Shown: positions 11,441 through 24,214 of the stretch, piece after piece
Layout of the letters: the number at the start of each line of letters is the position of its first letter
How positions within the stretch are numbered: the stretch's first letter is position 1
Assembly: GCF_019175385.1 (NCBI RefSeq)
Contig: NC_083348.1
Coordinates: 47,390,950-47,454,949, forward strand
Direction of reading: 5' to 3'
DNA: 64,000 bases
Origin: Lycium barbarum
Lineage: Eukaryota > Streptophyta > Magnoliopsida > Solanales > Solanaceae
Notes under the pieces: model-generated
Seen by the model: the letters and a program-made list of their open reading frames with translations, nothing else
The model's database searches: none
Told to the model about the DNA's origin: nothing
Position numbers and translations under genes: made by a program

Positions 11441-11443
11441 GGT

Positions 11444-14231
11444 TCGCTTTTACGCAGTTTAAGGCATAAAAGTTACTACGAGGTTGTTGGTGCTCTAATT
11501 GAATTTTAGTATTTTTTTAGAGTCGCCACCTAATTTATTTATGGAAAACTAGGAAAACGGGGTTAAAAGATTTTGTTTCAAGAAAAAGAAAAAAAGTTTT
11601 GGACCAACGTTCGAGGTAAGGGTTCTGGTAATCCCCTAGGTAAGGTTTTACGCACCCTGGTATTAAAGATCCGTAGAATACAGTTGACCTACGAGCTTCA
11701 ATGTGTGATTAATGTACTTATTGTTTAAAGTGTTTGGTTTTCCGCAAAATGTCATTTCATTCATATCATAATTTCAAGGAAAAATTCAGCAAAAAGTCCC
11801 GTTATAAAAAGGGGTTTTGGTTTAGAAAATCCGCGCAAGTGTTCAACTCATTTTGTTGCCGGACTAGGACACACTTGGGATTTCTCCCGAGTAGAGTCAC
11901 TACTATTCTAGTCCTAACAAAATGGGTTTAGCACCTATGGGTTTTATTATACGTATATATATAAAATATGGAGTATATCTCCGTTTTGTGTGTATATATA
12001 TATATAAACAATACAACTTCATTAAATTAGGTTCCTTGTAATCATTTAAGCCCATAAGTCAACAATATTTCAGGGTCCAAGTTCATCTCACTATCATAAC
12101 CCAGTCCAAATAATTTCGGTCAACACAGTCCAAATCAGTTCTGTTTTTTTTTTTAGTCTTAGTTTACTGTGGGCTTCCAGGCCCAAATAGCTTTTATCTT
12201 CTATCAAATTTTTTGTTCAAGTCCAGATCCATTTTTAAAATTTACCCAGATTGGCTTAAGTCCAAAATTGCTTTTTTCGTACAGCCCATTACGCATCCTT
12301 AAAAAAAAAAAGCCATTCCTTTAAACCAATTCTGAAACACACTTGTTCCACAGTTTATCATTCGAATCATGGGCTTAAGACCCGAAATTTGTTACTCAAC
12401 ATTTGAAGAAAACATTTTGCCTTGTTCGAAAATTTTGAATGAATTTTAAAACTTAACCAAATCCCTTTCTTCATTCTTTGTGCTAAACTTTACATTTAAA
12501 ACGGTTTTTAGACTTAAAACTTATTGTTAAATTCCCAGTTTATATGAAAAATAATTATCATCTGAGTTTTCTATGAAAATCATTTGACAACTTTCCTAAA
12601 TAGTACATGTTTTTCCTAGTTCTACACGCATAAGGGTTTCAATATTTTACATGAGTATTTGCACATACATATACATATATGATATACAACTGAAATTGAA
12701 AGGAAAGAAAGTTAAGCTGATGGGCCTACCAAACTCACCAGCCTCCATTTTCACCCATGGATGGGCCTTCAATCATATTTGCTTCCCTTGTTTGTGCGGA
12801 ATCGATGAAGAAGTAGTGTTGGGCCTTTGGCCCAACAGAGTTTAATGTAGGGATGTGGAGGCCCAAGTGGCCCAGGAGGTTCACATAAGCATGGAGAGAA
12901 AAGAAAAGAAATGAAGAAGTAAAGATTAGTAGCTAACCTAAACATTTAAGCAAGCATGTAATTTGCAACTTAAACTAGGCAAATTATGCATATTAATCAA
13001 GTAGACACATAGACAGAGAATACAAGATAAAGACTCAACTAAGCAATGCAAAGAAGATTCAAGCCCAGTCAAGTCACTTACATGATCACAATAAGATTTA
13101 GGCTGAGTATTCCCTGAACCAAGATGCAACCGAGGCCCCAATAGTCCTAAAATGGCACAAGCCCACATATTCTTAATAACTTATACAAAAACAAAATGAT
13201 ATAAACTTATATATGCCAAATATACCCTCTCATATACACAGGAGTGTATATGAAGTTGGGTATACTTTGTATATCAGAGTATCTTCCCTATACACAGAAA
13301 ATCCTACTAAGGAGAAGCAAAAAAGGGTTCAAGGCTAAGGCACTTAGTAAAAATCTCATGTAGATGTTGGCAATAAGATTAAATGCACATAGGACATCAG
13401 TATGCATATTTAAACAGAACAGAGACAATTTTAAAAGGTTCACTATCCACCACTAATTCTCAATCAAATCAAGCTCTGTTTTTGGCAAATACCAAGTAAA
13501 AAATTGGGTAATAAAATCATGATCATGGCAAGTGCAACAAAAATCTTGACAGAGCATTGGTAAGTAAAAAAAAAAAGAAAAAAGAAAGCAAGTTCAGACT
13601 TTATTGTTAACACCACACAACACTTACTCTATTATCTTAAACCCTCAAGCACTCATTTACATTCTTCACACAAGACCTCAGTATAGACTCACCCAAAATA
13701 TGCTCCAAACAACAAATAATACAAGTCTACTAACTCTGAACATAGGATCATCAGGGACCACACAAAGAACCCAAACATTATTTTGGTTTTAATGACCTTT
13801 TACTTTTACTCAAAATGCATCAGAACAAGCCTCACAACACACATGAGTGTCACAAGGGACTATGGTATCATATTTATGTGCCATCTAAACTTACCCTACT
13901 CATAATTTGTAGTTTTTCTGGGTCATATCCAGACATAACAGTAAACAAGTATTATTATTAAAGTCATAAGACCCAAGATTACACAGTAAAGGTCCCTCAA
14001 TTAGTCTTAACAACTTTCAAACAGGTATTAGCATGGTGTTGTAGGGAGATACATGGGCAGTATAAAACAAAAAAAGCCACATAATTGAGCAGGATTAGTC
14101 CTAGTATTAACAAAGTTGTTTCAGGTAAGCTTAGCACTCTTAGTCTTTTCATAATTTCATTTTTTACCAAATCTCTAAGTGACAGAGTAGCAGATTCAAG
14201 GAACACATCCAAGGCTACAATTAGGCCACCC
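11444..14231 (-). mobile_element. Tat/Ogre-type LTR, distal segment (split by element A)
   Basis: This AT-rich, gene-free block is directly continuous with 31266-33676: element A between them is flanked by the 5-bp TSD CACCC (14227-14231 and 31261-31265). Read on the minus strand it continues the long LTR that starts TGTTGAAACC at 33676, for a combined length of about 5.2 kb, within the range known for Ogre-like LTRs. The left border near 11443 is inferred only from the end of the LINE homology. GAGTCGCCACCTAATTT at about 11520 is a word I associate with plant gypsy LTRs. TA-rich microsatellite at 11946-12008. Confidence 0.5.
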
Positions 14232-14814
14232 TGTTACATCTCCCATTTCGATACATCTTTAGTTTATGGAATATTAATTCTTTTGGTCTCGAGTTCTGAG
14301 ATTCGTCTTCAAGGTTGTGGGATGTTGAACATGCTTAACCCTTGCATATGAATGGCTAAGTGTAAGTATTGCAAGTATTGAAAGGATTAGAGGTTAAACG
14401 AATCGACGACGGATGGAAGAGTGCATTGTACGACTCGACGCCACCCTGCCTGAGAATTAGGGGAAGTGGCCTGTCGACGGCCGCAAGTTAACGGTCAGTC
14501 AACATGTTGATGCCACCATCGATCATGTTGACGCCACCGTCAACTTGAGGCGGTGGACACCTTTGTACCTTGTTATATAATATTTAAGCAAGACCTTGAT
14601 ATGCCCCTCGTTTTTGTCGTAATAGGACTTATGGTTCCTAGTCTAGTGTGCCTTAAGAATGGAGACCCGTGCCCGAGTTCGGGAATATAAAGTGTCTTAC
14701 CCCGTGTACAAATGTATCATCAGGAATTTCTGGTAGTTTATGTGATTATAAGTTGAACGAATCGAATCGACACAATCTGAACTGATTCAGGAAATTCCGC
14801 AGACATTAGTCAGT

Positions 14815-14986
14815 GTCGACGGGCTGTCGACGTATCGATGGACCATCGCTGTGCACCGTCAACATGTTTATGCAATCAGAGATCTGCAGGTGTAAGACGA
14901 CGGAGCAAGTCGATGGACCGTCGACGGGTCGTCGACCCGCTCATCGAATCACCTTGCTGGAACTTACCAGTTCCAGTTATAAATAG
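14815..14986 (+). promoter_or_regulatory. S1 promoter: palindrome cluster and TATA box
   Basis: GTCGAC-centred words and a GTCGATGGACCGTCGAC palindrome (about 14909-14925) lie directly upstream of TTATAAATAGAC (14976-14987). Equivalent clusters precede TATA boxes in A, C, S2, S3 and S4. A U3 promoter role is inferred from position only. Confidence 0.55.
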
Positions 14987-15968
14987 ACGACCCCTGTTCT
15001 TCTTTTTCAGTTTCCACCTTCTCCACAAGTCTTGAGAGGTCTAGAATATTCCCTCCACCATATTAACACAAATCCAAGAGAAAACAAGGATTAATTACCA
15101 AGAATCAAGAGGATCAAGTGCAAAAGAGGCTCACTAGGGTTGATAGAAGTCAAGAATTCCTTTAGTATTGAAATTGGGGTTCTCTCAAGTGAATTATATC
15201 CATTCAAAGATCATATTTACATGATCAAAGGTGAGTTCTACATTCCTTTTATGTATTTGAGTGGTTGAATGACTTGGATTAGGGAAGGAAGTAGAATATG
15301 AAGCTTAAACATGGATTTAATGGTATTTTGAGTGGTAAGTTAACTTGAGCCATGGTTCATAGTATGCTATGAGTATAAATTTGTTATAAATGATACTAAG
15401 GATGTTGAGGAAGTACCATGTGTAAATGAATATGGTGTTGTATGGTAATTATGATTCTGGATGACTTTGAAAGGGAGTTTTGAGAATTGAATATTGTTTA
15501 ACTTGCAGGAGTCTATTGGTTATAGTATTGTGGGTGTTTCTATTGATGATTGGGAGCTGCTTATTACGTGTGGGAAGTTGTCAAAACAAAGGAAATGCGG
15601 CCTAATTTTCGTTAGCTCTTAGTCGCTTTAGTTTAAACTTAAGTATGTATTCAATTATTTAATCTTAGTACGAAATCCCTTGAATGTAGAGTAGTGAGCT
15701 TGGAAGGAGAGCATTTAGTCGATAAAGTTAACGAGACGTAAAGGTATGTAAGGCTAGTCCCTTTTCTTTCAAAGGCATGACTCCTATATTATGATTTCCT
15801 ACATACTTCCATGACCTTCTTACATTCCAAAAGTTGAAAGTCTAAGATTATAAGAGCTTCTTATGAAACAGAAATACGATATGTTTCATGATAACGAGGA
15901 TGATGATGATGCTATTATGAGCTTGATAATCTTATTCTATGATTTCATTGATGCTATTCCTTATTGTA

Positions 15969-16065
15969 GTCTCACCTCATGATATTGGTTCCTGCAAGGT
16001 GAGACATAACAATGATGATTATTCCATAATATAATCGGAGGTTACCGACCTTATGTCACTCCGAT
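15969..16065 (+). other. Paired stem-loops SL1 and SL2 in S1 leader
   Basis: SL1 has 9-bp perfect arms GTCTCACCT (15969-15977) and AGGTGAGAC (15997-16005). SL2 has 7-bp perfect arms ATCGGAG (16034-16040) and CTCCGAT (16059-16065), with loop GTTACCGACCTTATGTCA. Homologous pairs with compensated arms occur in S2, S5 and both LTRs of element C. Confidence 0.7.
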
Positions 16066-16202
16066 AAAGTCATAGCTTTCACTTGGGCTCCCATGCATAC
16101 TATTCATAGTATATGATATACATGGATATATGAGTATGTATATATGGGATACGGGAAAAAGGGCGAGGAGTTATATATGCATTACCACCCGATCAGTTGG
16201 CA

Positions 16203-16290
16203 TATTATGATCTCGTCCCGGACGCGGGATGCCCGGACGAGGGATCCCCGGACGCGGGATGCCCGGACACGGGATACCCGGACGCAGGAT
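16203..16290 (+). repeat. GC-rich minisatellite in S1
   Basis: About four to five imperfect copies of a 16- to 17-bp unit related to CCGGACGCGGGATGC. The same CCCGGACGCGGGA word is found singly near 49365 and 54818, and with one change near 62218. Confidence 0.75.
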
Positions 16291-18811
16291 ATATAGATAA
16301 ATGGATCGGGCTGCACGTTCCACAGCGATATATGATATTATGGATCGGCTACACGTTCCGAAACGCTATTATGTTATATATGTATATGAGAAATGTTTTC
16401 TGTGAAAGTTAATATGCATGATATCCGCCTTCAGAGGCTAGCAGTACAGGTTATCTCTTATCTCATATTACTTTACTTCTTTATGATGTTATTATTCATG
16501 CCTTACATACTCAGTACATTATTCGTACTGACGTTCTTTCTTTTATGGACGATGCGTTCATGCCCGTAGGTAGACATGGAGACGGTACGGATACATAGGA
16601 ACCTTCTCAGCAGATATACAAGAGCACTCCACTACTCTGGAGTTGCCGCTTATTGGTATATTCTTTTGTGTACATATTTGGGGCATGGCAGGGTCTTGTC
16701 CCGTCCTTTTGATTTTTGTATTCCAGTTAAAGGCTCGTAGATACTTATGTGTGGGTAGTAGATATCTCATGATCTCTTCAGTGTATATTCTGTACATCAT
16801 TTTGTAGCCTCATGGGCTTATATATATATAAGCATATTCTTGGGAGATGTGTAGCGATTAATTCATAGCAAGTTTTACTTGGAGAAGTTATGCTTGTTTA
16901 GGCTAAGTACGGTTGTTAAGCATGGCAAGTGGCGCTCGGTAGCCAGCTCCGGGTGTCCGTCGTGGCCCTCTAGTTGGGTCGTGACAGACCTGGTCTTCAT
17001 TTTTCATTCTAATCTGATCCTAAAACCCTCCAAATGCTCCCTAAGCTCTCCAAGTTAATTTTCTTCAAATCAAACAAAGATTTCACCTTAAAAGTTGGAA
17101 ACTAGTTAGGAGAACATTATGGTATTGATGTTTGGATGTGTGGCTGTTTGTTTGAGCTTGGAGCTAAGGTGTTAGTTGGGTTTTCTGAACACAAGGTATG
17201 TATTATATCCTACTCTTGTTAATTAAGTTGTTTGTGGAAGAATTCCTTAGTTTAGAGTGAAGAAAAATATGTTATGAAGGGTATAAACTAGTTTGTTGAT
17301 GTGTTTGCCTCGAGGGCTATTTTTGATGGGAGTTCTGGGGAGATTTCTACTTGTTTATGTTACTATATATTGTTCATGTTGTTTCTGATGATGTTGTTTA
17401 TGTTGTGGGCTGATTTGGAGTTAGGTTGGAGTAAGAATTATAGAGGAAATGCTGCCTGAATTTCGTTAAGTTTCCTACATATTTGAAATGGATAGTAAGA
17501 GATGTATATAGTCTAATTGTAACCTATGTTATCTTGGTTGTAGACTTACGAGCTGAAGAAGTAGACGTTGGACATTTAGATACACTTTGAGGTATGTTAA
17601 GGCTATCCTTTCTTCCATTTTGGCATGATCTATATGATACGAACGAACGAATGAACAAACTTCCATATCACTCTACTCTTACAAGAATTAGGAGTACTCT
17701 ATATTTGATGTTCCTGTACCCCTTTTATGATTATTCCTTCTATTCATGGATCTTGACATTACGTATATTGATGACATTAGCATAAAGATGTTTATCAGAG
17801 GTAGCATGACCTTACGTCACTCCGAGAGTTCTACTTATTCATCTTACTTATGCATTGCATTCATTTATGCCTATTCACATTGACCCATGATCAGAAGGCG
17901 TTATATGCGTATATTATATCTATATGGGGTATAGGGAGAGGGATAGGCGTTATATACGCCTCACCACCTGATCAGTTGGTACATGATGATGATGATGCCC
18001 ACAGAGGGGCCGATATGATATGATGCGATGGGGTGGCTTTAGAGGCTCGACGATGATATGTGCACGTATTTACTTATGACCTCATATTTCATATGCATAA
18101 GCATTATACTTACATATTCCATGATTCTCAGTGGTATAAAGAGATGTATAGATTACATACGTATATGCATAACATTATGTACTCTATGACCTACAGAGAT
18201 ATTCAGTCTTACAGGTTAATTCTTATGCCTCACGTTTCCTTTATGCCTCATATATACTCTCTTCATGCCTTGCATATTCGGTACATTATTCGTAGTGACT
18301 CCCCTATTGTTTGGGGGGCTGCGTTCATGCCCGCTGGTTTAGGTAGATAGACAGGCGGTCCAGCTCAGTAGGACTCCCATCCAGCAGTAGTCAGTGCGCT
18401 CCACTTGGCTCGGAGCTGCTGTCCATTTGGGTATGCTATTTTGATGTATATATGGGTATGACGGGGCCTTGTCCCGTCCTTTCTATAGCTTTGTACTCTT
18501 TTAGAGGTCTGTAGACAGTTATCTATAGTTTGGATGTTTTGTAGCCTTGACGGTTTCTATTTTGTTCTACAACATCTACAGCGGCCTGGCCTACTTGCAT
18601 TGTTGTTTCTAGTATGTGTGTATATATATAGGCTTGTGAGCCCTTGATGTATAATTCATTGTGCTTTACATACATACGTCAGTATAATTCCGTTATGAGT
18701 CACATATGGGCCACCCTTTATTTCAGTGAGATTCAGGTATAAGTATGGGAGTGTCTGACAAGTAGAACTCCGGCACTTGTCATGATTCATTGGTTTGGGT
18801 CATGATAGAAG

Positions 18812-18823
18812 TGGTGTCAGTGC
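18812..18823 (+). other. Primer binding site of element A (degenerate)
   Basis: TGGTGTCAGTGC lies five bases after the LTR end. It is a mutated form of TGGTATCAGAGC, the initiator-methionine tRNA complement seen intact in element C at 55509-55520. Confidence 0.8.
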
Positions 18824-19008
18824 AGTTCTGTCTTAGAGTTGTCTACAGACCGTGCCTGGTAGAGTCTTATTTATGAATGTGTTGTGCACCACACCTATAG
18901 ACAGGAGGCTGATGACATTTAAGGTGTTGTCATTCTTTCCATCCTAGACTGTGCGATAGAGCCATGTGGTAAGAATTCACTTCCTAATAATTTGTTATTA
19001 TTTCAGAA

Positions 19009-20230
19009 ATGCCTCCGAAGAAAGCTACAACTGCCCAGAAGGGCAAGACAGTGACTAGAAAGGCTACTAGCCGTACTCTACGGGCTACTAGGGCTCGGGG
19101 TAAGTCTCAGAGTGAAACTCCGTATGACTTCGCATACCCCACCCACTCCAGAGGAGCTTAGAGGGGAGCCAGCTCCAGCCCCAGCTCTAGCATCTGCCCC
19201 AGTCCCTCAGCCAGATGTACCAGGTTAAGATATACGAGATGCCATAAAGCTGTTGACTATATTGGTAGCTGCTTAGGCTCAGCGTCAGGGGGTTGGTGTT
19301 GATCATGCAGACCGAGATGCTAGTGCGAGGGTCAAGGATTTCCTTACTTTAGACCCCCCAGAGTTCTCCGGTTTGAGACAGAATATGGACCCCTTCAGGA
19401 CTTTATCGATAGCATGAAGAGGACTTTGAGGGTCATGCATGCTAATGAGATTGAGTCAGTGGAATTGACTTCTTATAGGCTTCGCGATGTTGCTGTACAG
19501 TGGTATGAGACTTGGGAGTTATCTAGAGGAGAGAATGCCCCTCTAGCGGTTTGGCAAGATTTTTCAGAGGCCTTCATTCGCCATTACTTGCCACCAGTGG
19601 TGCGACGGGCCTGAGCAGATAGGTTCTTGAATATCTGGCAAGGGAGTATGAGTGTTCTAGAGTACAGTGTACTTTTTGATTCATTGGCTAGATATGCCCT
19701 ACCTATGGTGGCTGAGATGGAGGATCGATTTCACCGCTTTGTGGTTAGCTTAGGACCACATATGGTTGATGAGTGTATGACAGCTGCGCTACAGACAGGC
19801 ATGGACATTTCTCGCATACAGGCATATGCACAGAATCTAAAGGACCGTAAGCGACAGCGGAGGACAGAGCGTGAGCATGACCGAGGCCGTGGTAAGAGAG
19901 CTAGATCTTTAGGCGTTACTAGTGAGTTCAGAGGAGGTCAGAGGCAGTAGTATTTTAGATATCCGGCCATCCGGTGAGTAGTGCACCTTCTCAGTTCTCT
20001 GGCAGAAGGTTTGATCGATCTACTTATTCAGGACCTGGTCAGAGTTCTAGGGCTTCGGTTCACAGTACATGGGCGATTCTGGTCAGACAAGGCCGCCATT
20101 ACCATACTGTACTCGGTGTGGTAAGTTACACGCTGGACAGTGTCGTTTGGGTTCTGTTGCGTGTTATACTTGTGGCTATCCCGACCATATTATGCGAGAT
20201 TCTCTAACTATTGGTGGTAGATGTACGGTT
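19009..20230 (+). pseudogene. Element A gag (capsid plus zinc knuckle), broken
   Basis: Starts MPPKKATTAQKGK at 19009, matching the gag start of element C at 55698. Frameshifts and stops follow. The Retrotrans_gag core is readable at 19414-19614 (LRDVAVQWYETWEL through RHYLPP) and continues after a TGA at 19612-19614 in 19627-19950. A CCHC knuckle region around 20160-20205 has its last Cys replaced by Ser. Gag normally forms the virus-like particle and packages RNA in the cytoplasm. This copy cannot do so. Confidence 0.88.
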
Positions 20231-20339
20231 CAACCAACAAGATTTGTAGCTAGTTCTTCTTCATCTATACACCCTTCGGGGCAAGGTTCACAGGCACCAG
20301 CAGGTCGTGGTAAAGGCAAAGGTGGAGCATCCAGTTTGA

Positions 20340-21952
20340 GCGGTCCTCAGAACCGCATCTATGCATTAGCTGGCCGACAGGATCGTGAGTCGTCACCTGA
20401 TGTTGTTACAGGTTTATTGTCAGTCTCCTCCTATGATATATACGCATTAATTGACCCAAGTTCCACTTTATCATATGTTACTCTATTTATTGCTAGTAAG
20501 TTTGGGATAGAGCCTGAGTTGGTTAAACCTTTTGAGGTGTCTACGCCAGTTGGGGACCCAGTGATAGCTAGACGAGTATATCGAGGTTGTGTAGTTATAG
20601 TTTGTAATCGTCATACCATAGTAGATTTGATTGAGTTATATATGGTAGATTTTGATTTTATTATGGGTATGGATTGGCTGGCTTCTTGTTATGCTAATGT
20701 CGACTTTAGAACAAAGATGGTTTGGTTCTAATTTCCAGATGAGCCAGTTTTAGAGTGGAAAGGTAACGCTGCGTCGTCGAGAGGTAGGTTTATTTCCTAC
20801 CTTAAGGCAAGTAAGATGATCAGAAAAGGGTATATTTATCATCTGGTTCGGGTTCGGGATGTAAAAGCAGAGTCACCTACTCTTCAGTCTGTCCCTATGG
20901 TTAGTGAGTTCCTAAAGGTGTTTCCAGATGAGCTTCCAGGCCTTCTGCCAAAGCGGGAGATTGATTTTGTTATTGATTTATTACCAGATACTCAGCCGAT
21001 ATCCATTCCTTCATATATGATATCACCTGCAGAGCTGAAGGAGTTGAATGAACAATTGAGGGATTTACTCGAGAAGGGCTTTATTAGACTGAGTACATCG
21101 CCGTGGGAGCGCCAGTATTATTTGTGAGAAATAAAGATGGCTCCTTGCGAATGTGTATTCATTACAGACTACTGAATAAGGTGACTGTAAAGAATAAGTA
21201 TCTGCTTCCGAGGATTGATGATTTATTTGATCAGTTGCAGGGTGCTAGGTGCTTTTCGAAGATAGACTTGAGATCGGGCTATCATCAGGTTAGGGTGAAG
21301 GAGAAAGACATTCCAATAACAACATTCCAGACTAGATATGGACACTTCGAGTTCCGTGTTATGTCATTCGGATTGACTAATGCTCCAGCTATATTCATGG
21401 ACTTGATGAGCCGTGTATTCAGACTTTTTCTAGATCTATTTGTGATTGTATTTATAGATGATATTCTGGTTTACTCACCGTCAGAGGTTGAGCATGCAGA
21501 TCATTTACGTGCGGTGCTTAGAGTTCTTCTAGAAAGAAAGTTATATGCGAAGTTTCTAAGGGTGAGTTCTGGCTGAACTCTGTGGCTTTCCTTGTTCATA
21601 TTATTTTAGATGAAGAAATTAAAGTTGACACGCAAAAGATTGAAGCTGTGAAGACTTGGCTACGACCCACGACACCGACAGAGGTACGTAGTTTTCTGGG
21701 TTTGGCAGGTTACTATAGGAGGTTCGTAGAGGGATTTTCTTCTCTTTCAGCCCCATTGACAAGGCTGACCCAAACGTCAGCTAAGTTTTAGTGGACAGTC
21801 GCGTGTGAGCGAAGTTTTCAAACATTGAAGGATAGGTAACTTCAGCACCCGTTCTAACTCTTCCAGAGGGAACAAATAGATATGTGATATATTGTGACGC
21901 TTCGGGTATTGGGTTGGGCTGAGTGTTAATGCAACACGACATGGTTGGTTCT
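20340..21952 (+). pseudogene. Element A pol: protease, RT and start of RNase H
   Basis: The aspartic protease segment is at 20069-20731, where the catalytic DPGST-type motif reads DPSST. It is followed by a linker at 20816-21127 and reverse transcriptase at 21103-21576, with [11 protein letters not shown] and the catalytic FIDDILVYS. The RT connection region continues at 21582-21791. A lost base in a G run near 21104 shifts the frame between linker and RT. Stops at about 20729, 21789 and 21921 add to the damage. RNase H begins (VIYCDASG, about 21885-21910) and is cut by S2 at 21953. Confidence 0.9.
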
Positions 21953-22645
21953 TGTCACGACCCAGCTAGGGGCTGTGACGGGTACCCAGGGCTGACCACC
22001 GAGCACCGCTCGTTCTACTACTCATCATACTCATTAAGCCTCCTTTTTCGTTCATAATCTCATGATCATAAGAAAATCATTTTCATTAAAGAACATAAAT
22101 ACTTTCATATACATGATCCCTTTGGCTATCAAAAGATAATGTACACATATCTACATAGATACAGTAGGGACCTTGTGAGACCATATAACCCACACATACG
22201 TATCTACGAGCCTCTACTAGAGTACTAGACATATGGACGGGACAAGACCCCGTCGTGCCCAAAATACTTATACATATATATACAAAAAAGTATAACCCGA
22301 TTAGCACCTCCGGAATAATGGAGTGCTTCTGCAAATCTGCTGGTAGCTCCTTAAGGTCTGCGCCGTCTCCCTGTCTACCTGTGGGCATGAACACAGCGTC
22401 CAAAGAAAACGGACGTCAGTACGACTATTATACTGAGTATGTAAGGCATGAATGAAACAAACATAATAGAGAAATCATAAGTCATGAGGTGAAGGCAAAA
22501 CCTACGCGACCTTTAAGGGTGAATACATTTCATACATATATCGCATATACATAATCGTCGTACATGAACCATCATAGCGTATACATCATCATGTCATATA
22601 ATTCATCATCGTAGTGCAGTAGCTTCTCATACACATAAAATATTA

Positions 22646-22820
22646 TCCGTATTCGGCCACGTAGGGCTCGACAATATCCGTATTCGGCCACATGGTGGCT
22701 CGACAGTATCCGTATTCGGCCACATAGTGGCTCGACAATATTCGTATTCGGCCACGTAGTGGCTCGATAATATCACATACATATCTTCCATATTCGGCCA
22801 CGTAATGGCTCGACCATATC
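22646..22820 (-). repeat. Minisatellite in S2, 32- to 33-bp unit
   Basis: Four near-perfect tandem copies and one separated copy of a unit containing ATTCGGCCACGTAGTGGCTC (plus-strand reading). The minus-strand ORF at 22643-22876 is only a translation of this repeat. It sits between the stem-loop pair and the CAGTAC hairpin, where other LTR families carry different minisatellites. Confidence 0.85.
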
Positions 22821-23152
22821 ACATGCATCATACAAAGATCAATATATCTCATCTTTATCATTGCCATCACATACATCTTATAAGCTTATCGTAACCTTTC
22901 ATTAATGCACACATTTAAATTTAAAGACAATCTATGAAAATCACATCATATTCGTAGCATGAATTTCGTATAAATATCGCATGATAGTCTTTATAATCTT
23001 TTGGCTTAAGCTCATCATTTCCATTATCATTTTTATAGCGTATCTCTTACCTTTATCTCACATGAAATATTTTATGAACATAGACTCACAGTTTCTCGAA
23101 ATATTAGTCATAGGACATACATTGAGGCTTATGAACAATCTATAACAATGTT

Positions 23153-23242
23153 GGGGTGACGTAAGGTCGAGAACCCTCGATTCCATTATGAACATATTTG
23201 AACATTCGGCCTCACCTTGAAGGGATTAGTATATAAGGTGAG
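23153..23242 (-). other. Paired stem-loops of S2
   Basis: SL1 has perfect 8-bp arms, CTCACCTT (23211-23218) and AAGGTGAG (23235-23242). SL2 is weaker, with GGG/CCC core arms around a loop that includes GACCTTACGTCA (minus-strand reading). Confidence 0.6.
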
Positions 23243-24214
23243 TGTATACAAGGAACAACATCATTTACTTTATAAGAACGTCATATCATATCTCTTGACT
23301 CATATAGCTATTCATGATCTTAGGCTCTTGGCTTTCCGGGATATAGGAGAATCATGGAAAGGGAGAAGAATCATATCATGGGATTCATGCCATAGAAAGA
23401 AAAGGACTATCCTCACATACCTTTGTCCTTTAGCTAAGCTATCGCTTGATCGTTCCTCTTCAATATTCGCATCTTTACCTTCAAGAGAATTCGCATCAAT
23501 GTCAGTTAATCGACTATAAGAACGCGTGACTATTCTCTAGGGAAAATTGAGCAGAATTTCCTTTGTTTCTACTACTTTTCCCATATTTCATTTCAACTAC
23601 CAAACATTCACAACAACACTCACAATATCGTATCAACAATCGTCATTCATATACTTTGAGCAAAATCCACCATTTTTCTCTATTTTCTCCACATTTATGG
23701 TTGTAGTTCGTTATCACGTTTTTCATATTAAATGCTTATTTCCTGGTCTAAACATCATTTACAACATATTCATAATCATGGCACATCAACGTTTATGGTT
23801 CCATTCAACTACTATTCAATTATGACACTATTCTCCCATTTAAGACCCATTTTCCATGTCTTTCTACAATTCAAGCATCTTAACTTTCCAATACCTTAAA
23901 AAACATGCTAAAGTCATAGAATGTACCTTAGATGGTGGTGGAACAAGCCTAGAGTGGAGGTTTTCCTCCTTCCTCAAAACCCTATTTTTCCTTCCTTGGA
24001 ATTTCTTGGTTTGGATGAACTTCACTTGAGTTTCACACTGTTTCATGGATTTGGTGTTGTTGATCTTGATCTCCCTCTGATTCTCTTAAATTTTGTGGAT
24101 GAAATGTTTGGATAAGTTCTAGAGGGTTCTTGAAGGTTGTAGATGAAATATGAATGAAAATGAATGAGAAAGTCACTTATAATAATCACAAATCTGATTT
24201 TTAATGAACAGTTG

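Larger units (their letters stand above)
9254..11443 (+). mobile_element. Decayed L1-type LINE, ORF1 and endonuclease only
   Basis: A + strand non-LTR element with a DUF4283-type ORF1 followed by an apurinic-type endonuclease ORF. Both are broken by stops and frameshifts. The reverse transcriptase is missing because the sequence changes abruptly near 11443 into LTR-type DNA. The LINE was probably interrupted there by the Tat element, or lost its 3' half. A GAACCC-type short repeat lies at about 9310-9335 in the ORF1 leader. Confidence 0.75.
14597..16986 (+). mobile_element. Solo LTR S1 inside the 5' LTR of element A
   Basis: Starts TGATATGCCCCTCG and ends GGGTCGTGACA. The perfect 5-bp TSD GACCT is at 14592-14596 and 16987-16991. 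It is 2390 bp with no internal coding region, hence a solo LTR left by recombination. It belongs to the same family as S4 (43879-45962, minus). It has a palindrome cluster (about 14815-14945), a TATA box TATAAATA (14978-14985), the paired stem-loops (15969-16065), a CCGGACGCGGGAT minisatellite (16215-16290) and the CAGTAC hairpin (16512-16530). Confidence 0.93.
14232..18807 (+). repeat. 5' LTR of element A (split by S1)
   Basis: Two pieces, 14232-14596 and 16992-18807, match 29081-31260 end to end. S1 (14597-16986) interrupts it with a GACCT duplication. After subtraction the LTR is 2181 bp. It holds a weak form of the TGACGTAA stem-loop near 17795-17835 and the CGGTAC hairpin at 18279-18297. 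Small ORFs within, for example 18060-18350, are LTR sequence repeated almost identically at 30515-30805 and are not genes. Confidence 0.92.

Noticed and set aside
18060..18350. 96-residue ORF repeated almost identically at 30515-30805
   Set aside because: Both copies lie in the two LTRs of element A. The conservation is explained by LTR identity.
22646..22820. CRISPR-like array of regular repeats
   Set aside because: The units are contiguous tandem copies without unique spacers, inside a plant LTR.
22643..22876. Repetitive minus-strand ORF that could look like a repeat protein
   Set aside because: It is a translation of the 32- to 33-bp minisatellite inside solo LTR S2.
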